Source: an uncultured bacterium
GTDB taxonomy: Bacteria; Actinomycetota; Coriobacteriia; Coriobacteriales; Coriobacteriaceae
NCBI GenBank assembly: GCA_905215385.1
Contig: CAJMPY010000003.1
Span: 62,001 to 126,000, forward strand
DNA: 64,000 bases
Direction of reading: 5' to 3'
The notes under the pieces were generated by a model. The model saw nothing but the letters and a program-made list of their open reading frames with translations. It did no database searches and was not told the origin of the DNA. Positions 15,889 to 22,961 of this stretch are shown here, piece by piece. Position 1 is the first letter of the stretch. Every line of letters begins with the position of its first letter. Position numbers and translations under genes: made by a program.

Positions 15889-17601
15889 CTAAGAGCGCTT
15901 GCGGCTCGCCATGGTGCCTGCGGCGATAGCGGCTGTTCCCGCAAGGACGGTTGCCACGATGGCCGCACCCGAGGTGTCGCCGGTTGCCGCGAGCACGCCG
16001 GTAGTCTTGGCTTTCGTGATTGAAGCCGCAACGGCCTTGGTCGGCTTTGAGCCCTCAGGCTTGGGGTTCTGCTTTGACTCCGCGGGCTTGCTTTCTGCGG
16101 GCTTGGTCTCGTCGGGCTTGGGGTCTTCCGGCTTGGCTACCTCGGGAGGTGCGATGGTCGTGCTTTTGGCGACTGCTTTGATATAGAGGGAGTCGACCGC
16201 GGCGTCGCCCGTGCCGATGGCTTGGCCTGCCTCGTAGATGCCGTCACGGAGCTTGCGATAGTCAATGACCTTGCCGCCTTCGGGCGTCTGGATGGCGGCG
16301 TTCTCAATCTTGATGGTGCCGATTGTCTTGCCGTCAGCGCTCATGGCATGGGCAAAGATTGCCGCTGTATCTCCTTCGGCCGTTACCTTGCTGCGGATGA
16401 TCGAGATGACTGCGGGTGTGACGCCCTCGCTGGTCTGGGCGATGATGCCGATGTTCTCGCCTTGGGGTTCGCGCCTCGTCTCGCCATCTTGGTTTTCGCT
16501 GTAGGGGATGGGGCCGTCGCCGTTCTCGACATAGCGGGCTATGGCCTTGACAACGGAGTCGCTGATGTAGATGTGGCCACCCTTCTCGTTGGGTCGATCG
16601 TTTCTGGTGGAGAATGCAGCCGAAACCTCGCCTTCCGCAAACGCGTCCACGGTGGAGCCGTTCTTGACGACGATGTCGTCCTGGTAGGCGAAGAGGGCGA
16701 TGGCGCCACCGTATCTGCCTTTACTTGCACGGACCGTCACGTTTGCATGATCGAGGGTGATGCCCTTGTGGGCATAGACGCCATATTCAACAGCGTTTAC
16801 GTTGAGGGAGGCGTTTGTGGCTGTGAGGCTGCCCTTGGCCTCGACGGCGGCGTCTTTCTCGGAGCTTGCCTCGACCGTCCCGCCACCCTTGATGGTGAGG
16901 TTCTTGTCGGTTCCAATACCCTTGTCCTTGGTAGCCCTGGCGGTGACGGCTCCGCTGTCGTCAATCGTGATATTGCCGTTTGCCCTGATGCCATCCGATG
17001 CACCCGTGGCGTTGACGTTGCCCGAACCTTTGATAGCGAGATCACCCCCGGCATTGATGGCATCAAACCCAGTGCTCGTGGCGTTGACGGATCCGGCTCC
17101 GTCGATGTTGATATTACCCGTGGAGAGGATAGCGTCCTCAGTAGATGTCACGCTGAGCGTGCCGCCCTCGTCGCCTTGGATATTGAGCTCGGCATTCTCG
17201 TTAGTGCCATGAGAAACGTTGATGCTTTCGATCCATTCGGCAGTGACGATGTTGGTTCCCGAGTAATTCACGTTGAGCTTGCCTGCGGCCTGGATCTCGC
17301 CGCCGTTATAGTTGTTGAGTTTCAAGTCGTCGGCGCCGTCCCACGACCAGGTACCGGCCTCGTCGCTCGCCGCGGTGTTGTACTTGTTGCCGCCGACCTT
17401 GACCCATTCCGCTGCGAGCGAGACGCTCGGCATGAGCAGCGAGCTCACCGTGAGCGCGCACACGGCGCCCGCGACGATGCGGCGCGTCACGCGGCGCCAG
17501 CTGCCGTGCGCGAGTCCTATGCGACGGCGAACGTCGGGTTCGGCAACATGGGTTCCGGCGGTAGTGTCATTGCGTTTGGGGGTCGTGAACAAGGCTGCCA
17601 T
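15889..17601 (-). CDS. Sortase-type cell-surface protein with repeated beta-strand (beta-helix) domain, paralogue A
   Basis: About 570 residues. The N-terminus is a basic stretch followed by a hydrophobic signal segment (RRIVAGAVCALTVSSLLMPS) ending at SLAAEW. The body is a long run of parallel-beta-like repeats such as GNINIDGAGSVNATST and GNITIDDSGAVTARAT, typical of carbohydrate-binding or adhesin beta-helix proteins. A Pro/Lys/Glu-rich wall spacer (KPEDPKPDETKPAESKPAES) is followed by LAATGD, a hydrophobic helix and RKRS: a sortase-anchor tail with an LPXTG variant. Start at 17601 set by GGGAG; the frame is open further upstream. It is a tandem duplicate of the gene at 17873-19648. Ligand unknown. 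Confidence 0.82.
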   Translation of the reverse strand: MAALFTTPKRNDTTAGTHVAEPDVRRRIGLAHGSWRRVTRRIVAGAVCALTVSSLLMPSVSLAAEWVKVGGNKYNTAASDEAGTWSWDGADDLKLNNYNGGEIQAAGKLNVNYSGTNIVTAEWIESINVSHGTNENAELNIQGDEGGTLSVTSTEDAILSTGNINIDGAGSVNATSTGFDAINAGGDLAIKGSGNVNATGASDGIRANGNITIDDSGAVTARATKDKGIGTDKNLTIKGGGTVEASSEKDAAVEAKGSLTATNASLNVNAVEYGVYAHKGITLDHANVTVRASKGRYGGAIALFAYQDDIVVKNGSTVDAFAEGEVSAAFSTRNDRPNEKGGHIYISDSVVKAIARYVENGDGPIPYSENQDGETRREPQGENIGIIAQTSEGVTPAVISIIRSKVTAEGDTAAIFAHAMSADGKTIGTIKIENAAIQTPEGGKVIDYRKLRDGIYEAGQAIGTGDAAVDSLYIKAVAKSTTIAPPEVAKPEDPKPDETKPAESKPAESKQNPKPEGSKPTKAVAASITKAKTTGVLAATGDTSGAAIVATVLAGTAAIAAGTMASRKRS

Positions 17602-17740
17602 GGTTGCTCCCGTTCTCATAGGGCCTATACGGCTAGGTTCAGCGTATCTGCTGGATGTTGCCGGCGGTAGTGCCGTTTGGAGGGCAAAATGGCCAAAATG
17701 GGGGAGAAATAGGCCGCACGTCGGCGCAGGGACCGACGCT

Positions 17741-17779
17741 AAAAGAAAAGCGCGGGGCCGCATGGCGACTCCGCGCTTT
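17741..17779 (-). terminator. Intrinsic terminator of surface protein B
   Basis: On the minus strand AAAGCGCGG and CCGCGCTTT form a stem followed by TCTTTT. A closely similar hairpin ends the permease gene at 19788-19829, in keeping with duplication of the whole block. Confidence 0.75.
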
Positions 17780-17805
17780 ATTGTTCAGCTTTTGCAGCCT
17801 TGCCC

Positions 17806-17851
17806 TTACGCTACGAAGAAGTAGACGAGGAAGGCAAGGGCCGCGATCCAC
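17806..17851 (-). pseudogene. Duplicated 3' tail of the purine permease (46 bp)
   Basis: These 46 bp match 19857-19902, the last 15 codons and stop of the NCS2 permease, with a single mismatch. There is no permease gene here, so the segment marks one end of the tandem duplication that gave two surface-protein genes. Confidence 0.85.
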
Positions 17852-17872
17852 CCGTCCTGTACGAAAAAGTGT

Positions 17873-19648
17873 TTACGAGCGTTTGCGACTCGCCAGGGCG
17901 CCTGTGACGATAGCGGCCGTTCCTACAAGGGCGGTCGCTATGATGGCTGCGCTCGAGGCGTCGCCGGTTGCCGCGAGCTTGCCGGTGGTCTTGGCTCCCG
18001 TGGCTGCAACTGCAACGGTCTTGGTTGTCTTCGTGCCCTCGGACTTGGAACCCTCGGGCTTGGTCTCGCCGGACTTTTCCTCGGGTTTGATCTTCTCGGG
18101 AGGTACGGTGAGCGTGCTCTTGGCGACAGCGGCGTCATAGGGAGAGTCGATCACGTCGTCGCCCGTGCCGATGGTTTGACCCGCCTCGCAGAGGATGCCG
18201 CCGCTGAGTTCTTCCTTGTTGCGATAGTTAATGATCTTGCCGCCTGCGGGCGCCTGGATGGGAGCGCCTTCGATCTCGATGGTGCCGATCGCCTTGCCAT
18301 CCTCGCTTATGGCAAGAGCGAAGATTGCCGCCGTGTCTCCCTCGGCCGTGAGCTTGCTGCGGACGATCGAGATACTCGCGGGCGTGATGCCCTCGTAGGT
18401 CTGGGCGAAGATACCGATGTTCAGACCCCTAGGCTCAGGGATGACCTCGCCGCTTTGGTCGTTGCTGTAGTGATCGGGGCCATCGCCACCGGTCTCGGCA
18501 TAGCGGACTATGGCCTTGACAACGGAGTCGCTGATGTAGATATGGCCACCCGCTTCGCCGGAGTAGAAATTACTGGTGGAGATTGCAACCGAGAACCTGC
18601 CTTCTGCGAGCGCATCCACAGTCGAGCCGTTCTTGATGACGATGTCGTCCTCATCGGTGAAGAGTGCGCTGACTTCCCCGCCATCTGAGCTTGCGCGGAT
18701 CGTCACGGTCGCGCCATCGAGCGTGATGCCCTTGTAGACATAGATGCCATACCCAACGCCACTTGCGTTGAGGGAAGCGTTCGTGACCGTGAGGCTGTTT
18801 TTACCGTCGATGGCGGCGTCTTCCTCGGAGCTTGCCTTGACCTGGCTGCCACCCGAGATCTCGATACTGCCGTCGGCCCAAATCGCATTGTCCTCGATAG
18901 AGCTTGCCTCTACCTTGCCGCCGCCCTTTATGATGAGGTTCTCGTTAGCATCGATACCCTGATCCTCGGTGGCCTTGGCGGTGACGGTTCCGCTGTTGTC
19001 GATCGTGATGTTGCCGTCGGCCCTGATGCCATCCGAATCGCCCGTGGCGTTAACGTTTCCCGAGCCCTTGATGGTGACATCGCCCCCGGCATCGATGGCA
19101 TCGTGCTCGGTGCTCGTGGCGTTGACAGTGCCAGCGCCGTCGATGTTGATGTTGCCGACGGAAGTGATGGCGTCACGAGAAGATGTCACGTTGAGCGTGC
19201 TGGACGCGTCGCCCTGAATATTAAGCTCGGCGTTCTCGTTCGCGCCATCCTTAACCTTGATGCCGCGGCCGTCGTCGTTAGTGACGGTGTTGTTGCCCTC
19301 GTAGCTCACGTTGAGCTTGCCCGCTGCCTCGATCGCTCCGCCGTTATAGCCGTTGAGCTTCATGTCATCGGCGCCATCCCATGACCAGGTACCGGCGGCG
19401 TCTCCCGTGGGGCCCGCGGCCGCTTCGTGGCGGACGCCGCCAACGTCCACCCACTCGGCTGCGAGCGAGATGCTCGGCATGAGCAGCGAGCTTACCGTAA
19501 GCGCGCATACGGCGCCTACAACGATGCGGCGCGTCACGCGGCGCCAGCTGCCGTGTGCGAGCAGCGTGCGACGGCGCAGGTCGGGCTCGACAAAATGGGC
19601 TCCAGAGGTTTTGTCATTGCGCTTGGGGGTCGTGAACAAGGCGGCCAT
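17873..19648 (-). CDS. Sortase-type cell-surface protein with repeated beta-strand domain, paralogue B
   Basis: About 591 residues, the same architecture as its neighbour: basic N-terminus MAALFTTPKRNDKTSGAHF, signal segment RRIVVGAVCALTVSSLLMPS ending at SLAAEW, beta-repeat region (GNINIDGAGTVNATST, DVTIKGSGNVNATGDS, GNITIDNSGTVTAKAT), a Lys/Pro/Glu-rich spacer and the tail KLAATGD plus hydrophobic helix plus RKRS. It carries one additional repeat unit (SSIEDNAIWADGSIEISGGS region) compared with paralogue A. Start at 19648 by GGGAG upstream. Both genes lie downstream of the NCS2 permease on the same strand, each followed by its own terminator. Adhesion or glycan binding is the likely role; nothing identifies the ligand. 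Confidence 0.82.
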   Translation of the reverse strand: MAALFTTPKRNDKTSGAHFVEPDLRRRTLLAHGSWRRVTRRIVVGAVCALTVSSLLMPSISLAAEWVDVGGVRHEAAAGPTGDAAGTWSWDGADDMKLNGYNGGAIEAAGKLNVSYEGNNTVTNDDGRGIKVKDGANENAELNIQGDASSTLNVTSSRDAITSVGNINIDGAGTVNATSTEHDAIDAGGDVTIKGSGNVNATGDSDGIRADGNITIDNSGTVTAKATEDQGIDANENLIIKGGGKVEASSIEDNAIWADGSIEISGGSQVKASSEEDAAIDGKNSLTVTNASLNASGVGYGIYVYKGITLDGATVTIRASSDGGEVSALFTDEDDIVIKNGSTVDALAEGRFSVAISTSNFYSGEAGGHIYISDSVVKAIVRYAETGGDGPDHYSNDQSGEVIPEPRGLNIGIFAQTYEGITPASISIVRSKLTAEGDTAAIFALAISEDGKAIGTIEIEGAPIQAPAGGKIINYRNKEELSGGILCEAGQTIGTGDDVIDSPYDAAVAKSTLTVPPEKIKPEEKSGETKPEGSKSEGTKTTKTVAVAATGAKTTGKLAATGDASSAAIIATALVGTAAIVTGALASRKRS

Positions 19649-19787
19649 GGTTACTCCCATCCTCATAGGGCCTATGCGGTTATATCCAGCATATCTGCAG
19701 GATGTAGCCGTCGGTAGTGCCGTTTGGAGAGCAAAACGTCCAAAACTTGCGAAGCAATACATCGCGTGTCCGTGTGGTGCCTGGCTT

Positions 19788-19829
19788 TAAAAGCAAAGCG
19801 CGGAGCCACTCGATGCGACTCCGCGCCTT
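19788..19829 (-). terminator. Intrinsic terminator of the purine permease
   Basis: On the minus strand GCGCGGAG and CTCCGCGC pair around a 13-base loop, followed by TTTGCTTTT, about 30 bases after the permease stop. Confidence 0.75.
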
Positions 19830-19856
19830 GTTGTTTTGCTTTAGCAGACTATGCTG

Positions 19857-21170
19857 TTACGCTACGAAGAAGTAGACGAGGAAGGCAAGGGCTGCGATCC
19901 ACATGAGCGGCTTGATCTTGGAGGCCTCGCCCTTAAAGAGCGCGACGATCACGTAGGCGATAAAGCCCAGGCCAATGCCGGCGGAGATGGAGTAGGTGAA
20001 GGGCACGCCGGCGACAATCATGAACGCCGGGAAGCCCTGCGACACGTCGGACCAGTCGATCTCGGAGGCCTCGCTCATCATGAGGTAGCCGACGTAGACC
20101 AGAGCACCGCAGGTGGCGGCACTGGAAACGATGGTGACGATGGGGGAGAAGAACGCGGCGAGAATGAACAGCACGCCGGTGGTGACGGAGGTGAGGCCCG
20201 TGCGACCACCGTCGGCAGCGCCAGAGGTGGACTCGACGAAGGTAGTGATGGAGGAGACGCCCATAAAGCCACCGGCAGCAGCGGCCACGGAGTCGACGAC
20301 CAGGATGGGACGGATGTCCTCGACATTGCCGTCCTCGGTCAAGAACTCGCCCTGCTTGGCGACGGCCATCGCGGTGCCCATGGTGTCGAAGAAGTCGCTC
20401 ATGAGCAGCGAGAAGGCAACGACGAGCAGCATCGGGTCGGTCAGGACCTTCACGATGGCAAGGTTGCCGTCGGCAGTGCTGGCAAACGGGGCGCCGAAGG
20501 TCGAGAAGTCGAGCGGTGCGATGAGGCCCTCGGGCGCATGGGTGACGCCCAGCGGGATTCCGGCGATAACGGCGACGATGATGCCGATGAGCAGCGAGCC
20601 CGGCACGTTGCGGGAAGCCAGGGCAACCGTCACGACGATGGAGATGATGCCGACGATAAAGGTGGGGGAGGCGATGTCGCCCAGGCCGACGAGCGTACCG
20701 GCGCCAGCGGTGATGATGCCGGCGTCGCACAGGCCGATCATGGCGATAAACAGGCCCAGACCCACCGAGATGGCGTGGCGCAGGACCACGGGGATGGCGT
20801 CCATGATGGCCTCGCGCAGGCCGCAAAGGACGAGCAGCAAGATGACGACGCCCTCGAGGAAGATAACGCTCATGGCCACGTGCCAGTCGCCGCCGCACAT
20901 GGTGGTGGCGATGCCCGCAATCATGGCGTTGATGCCCAGACCCGACGCACAGGCGAGCGGGCGGTTGGCGAAGATGCCCATGCAGATGGTCATGATGCCG
21001 GCGCCCAGGCAGGTGGCGCAGGCGAGCGCTCCCGCATCGATGCCAGCGCCCGAGAGCACTGCGGGGTTGACGGCGATGATGTAGGCCATCGCCAGGAATG
21101 TTGTCAGTCCAGCGCGAAGTTCGGTCCCGATTGTGGACTTGCGCTCACTGACGTGAAAAAGTTCGTCCAT
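19857..21170 (-). CDS. NCS2 guanine/hypoxanthine (AzgA-like) permease
   Basis: A 437-residue purine permease of the AzgA/PbuG branch of NCS2. Typical landmarks: TELRAGLTTFLAMAYIIAVN at residue 17, ASGLGINAMIAG near 75, the substrate/ion motif LLMSDFFDTMGTAMAVA near 252 and VSSITTFVESTSGAADGGRT near 302. About 12-14 hydrophobic segments span the chain. The ATG at 21170 is preferred because AAGGAAAGGG precedes it and it gives the family start; 15 extra upstream codons were rejected. No purine riboswitch could be recognised upstream. Its last 15 codons are repeated at 17806-17851. Confidence 0.9.
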   Translation of the reverse strand: MDELFHVSERKSTIGTELRAGLTTFLAMAYIIAVNPAVLSGAGIDAGALACATCLGAGIMTICMGIFANRPLACASGLGINAMIAGIATTMCGGDWHVAMSVIFLEGVVILLLVLCGLREAIMDAIPVVLRHAISVGLGLFIAMIGLCDAGIITAGAGTLVGLGDIASPTFIVGIISIVVTVALASRNVPGSLLIGIIVAVIAGIPLGVTHAPEGLIAPLDFSTFGAPFASTADGNLAIVKVLTDPMLLVVAFSLLMSDFFDTMGTAMAVAKQGEFLTEDGNVEDIRPILVVDSVAAAAGGFMGVSSITTFVESTSGAADGGRTGLTSVTTGVLFILAAFFSPIVTIVSSAATCGALVYVGYLMMSEASEIDWSDVSQGFPAFMIVAGVPFTYSISAGIGLGFIAYVIVALFKGEASKIKPLMWIAALAFLVYFFVA

Positions 21171-21363
21171 GCATACCCTTTCCTTGTTCGGCCCCGAGTT
21201 TAGGCCGATTGACACGAACTCACTTACTATATCGTCTTTGTGAAGTTGGTGTTCCTCACATGTTGATGTTCGGCGGTTTGTAACGGACGGGCGGTATCTT
21301 TCGCATGAAATTGTGTAGGTACCGTATACTTAAGCGGTTACAACGACCCCTATGGAGGAACGT

Positions 21364-21783
21364 ATGATTAAAGAGCTCTGCCGCGACGAGGCTATCCTGT
21401 CTCAGCGTTGCGAGGTTGCGACTGTCGAGGACGAATCGGTCGCTCAGGATCTGATTGATACCATCAAGTCGCTCGATGATGCCGGCTGCTTGGCCGCCAA
21501 TCAGATTGGCGTTACCAAGAAGGTCTGCGTCTACCTGGACGATGCCGGCGAGCCCCACGTGCTCTACAACCCCCGTCTGGTGTTTGGCCTGGGCGCCAGC
21601 AAGATGGAGGAGAGCTGCCTGACGCACGAGGAGGTCACCAAGTCCACGCGCTACATCAAGTGCAAGGTTGCCTTTGACCAGATCGTCGACGGCAAGATGA
21701 AGGAGTGCCGCCGCGACTACGCGGGCTTTGAGGCACAAATGATCCAGCATATGATCGATCACTGCCAAGGTAAACTTGTCTAG
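21364..21783 (+). CDS. Peptide deformylase-like protein lacking the catalytic Glu
   Basis: A 139-residue protein with the peptide deformylase fold. The three PDF motifs are visible: GCLAANQIGV (motif 1, normally GxGLAAxQ), EESCLT (motif 2, normally EGCLS, with the metal-binding Cys) and QHMIDH (motif 3, normally HExDH). The metal ligands Cys, His and His remain, but the general-base Glu of HExDH is Met. Catalysis by the normal mechanism is therefore doubtful. GGAGG precedes the ATG at 21364. A second, more canonical relative is at 28994-29404. A role in binding formyl-peptides or a non-deformylase function is inference. Confidence 0.8.
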   Translation: MIKELCRDEAILSQRCEVATVEDESVAQDLIDTIKSLDDAGCLAANQIGVTKKVCVYLDDAGEPHVLYNPRLVFGLGASKMEESCLTHEEVTKSTRYIKCKVAFDQIVDGKMKECRRDYAGFEAQMIQHMIDHCQGKLV

Positions 21784-21815
21784 GGTGACTACGGCACCGC
21801 ACTTCGTCGTTTTTG

Positions 21816-21857
21816 GCCCGGGCGTGACATTCTTGTCATGTCCGGGCTTTTGTGTTT
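21816..21857 (+). terminator. Intrinsic terminator after the deformylase-like gene
   Basis: An imperfect stem pairs GCCCGGGCGTGAC with GTCATGTCCGGGC around ATTCTT, followed by TTTTGTGTTT on the plus strand, about 30 bases after the stop codon. Confidence 0.75.
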
Positions 21858-21914
21858 AGCGCCTTTTTGTTTGGTGACAATGAGCTTAGCAAGAACGTAA
21901 AGCTAGGAGGCGCT

Positions 21915-22880
21915 ATGTGCACGAGCATTCGATTTACCGATAATTCTGGCCACATGTATCTAGGCCGCAACCTCGACTGGAGCTTTGACTACGGTCAACA
22001 GGTTCGCGTGATGCCGCGCGGGTTTCATATTCCGTATTCGTTTATCGACGACGCGACAGCGGCACACGCGGTGATCGGTATGTGCATCGATTACAAGAAC
22101 TACCCTATGTTTTTCGACTGTGGTAACGATGCGGGTCTGGCTGTGGCGGGGCTCAACTTTCCCGGCTATGCCGAGTATGCCGAGGGCCCGGTTGATGGAA
22201 AGACCAATATCGCGGCCTATGAGTTTCCCCTGTGGGTGGCAGCGACGTTCTCGACGGTCGACAAGGTCGAGGCTGCGCTGCGCGATACGGTGATTGTCGC
22301 CAAATCTGCAGGAGAGGGGCTGGGCGTGTCGCTGCTCCATTGGATTATCGGCGACAGCCAGCGCAGCATCGTGGTCGAGATGATGGCTGACGGCCTGCAT
22401 GTATACGACGATCCGGTCGACACCCTTGCCAACCAGCCGACCTTCCCGTGGCACATGGAAAACCTGCGCACCTATATCACCGCCACAAGCGATTTTCCGC
22501 AGACGGCGACATGGCGTGGCGCCGAGCTTAAGCCCTATGGAGCCGGTGCCGGCATGCGCGGCATTCCGGGCGATTGCTATTCGCCGAGCCGTTTTGTAAA
22601 GGCGGCGTACCTCAATGCCAATTACCCGCAAAAGGAGAGCGAGACCGAAAACGTCGTTCGCATGTTCCGCTCGCTCGAGGGCGTGGTGATGATCGAGGGA
22701 GCGTCCAGGATGGGCGATGGCAAGTTCGAGAAGACTATCTACACCGGATGCTTTAGCGCGCGCACGGGCAATTATTACTACGCGATGTATGGGGATCCGT
22801 CGATTCGCTACGTGAGCCTGATGGATGCCGAGGGCGCGAGCCCCGATAGGCTCGTGGTTCCCGAGCCGCGCCGTTCGTAG
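21915..22880 (+). CDS. bsh: Choloylglycine hydrolase / bile salt hydrolase (linear amide C-N hydrolase)
   Basis: A 321-residue Ntn-hydrolase that cleaves the amide bond of glycine- or taurine-conjugated bile acids. After Met1 the nucleophile Cys2 (MCTSIRF) becomes the N-terminal residue. The rest of the catalytic set is in place: Arg18 and Asp21 in LGRNLDW, an Asn near 81 in GLNFPGYAEY, the Asn in LANQPTFPW near 172, and the Arg in SPSRFVKAAY near 223. Length matches bacterial BSH (about 315-340). AGGAGG fixes the start at 21915. Penicillin V acylases share the fold; the residue pattern and gut context favour BSH. No signal peptide, so the enzyme is cytoplasmic. Confidence 0.85.
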   Translation: MCTSIRFTDNSGHMYLGRNLDWSFDYGQQVRVMPRGFHIPYSFIDDATAAHAVIGMCIDYKNYPMFFDCGNDAGLAVAGLNFPGYAEYAEGPVDGKTNIAAYEFPLWVAATFSTVDKVEAALRDTVIVAKSAGEGLGVSLLHWIIGDSQRSIVVEMMADGLHVYDDPVDTLANQPTFPWHMENLRTYITATSDFPQTATWRGAELKPYGAGAGMRGIPGDCYSPSRFVKAAYLNANYPQKESETENVVRMFRSLEGVVMIEGASRMGDGKFEKTIYTGCFSARTGNYYYAMYGDPSIRYVSLMDAEGASPDRLVVPEPRRS

Positions 22881-22901
22881 CTCACTGGTCCGTTGCGACA
22901 T

Positions 22902-22939
22902 AAAACGGCCTCGCACCTCTTATGAGATGCGAGGCCGTT
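22902..22939 (-). terminator. Terminator between bsh and kup
   Basis: ACGGCCTCGCA and TGCGAGGCCGT form an 11-bp perfect stem. The T-run (TTTT) is on the minus strand, so it mainly ends the leftward kup transcript, but it also faces bsh. Confidence 0.8.
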
Positions 22940-22961
22940 GTCGTCAATGGCTGGTGGCGTG

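Noticed and set aside
16222..17670. 482-codon plus-strand frame over surface protein A
   Set aside because: Mirror of the repeat-rich surface protein; no ribosome-binding site or domain.
19851..21203. 450-codon open frame on the plus strand (Asp/Gly/His-rich)
   Set aside because: It is antisense to the NCS2 permease, whose codons and motifs are unmistakable; the composition is an artefact of high-GC third positions.
21171..21363. Purine riboswitch upstream of the NCS2 permease
   Set aside because: No conserved purine aptamer core (loop-loop and junction blocks) could be recognised.
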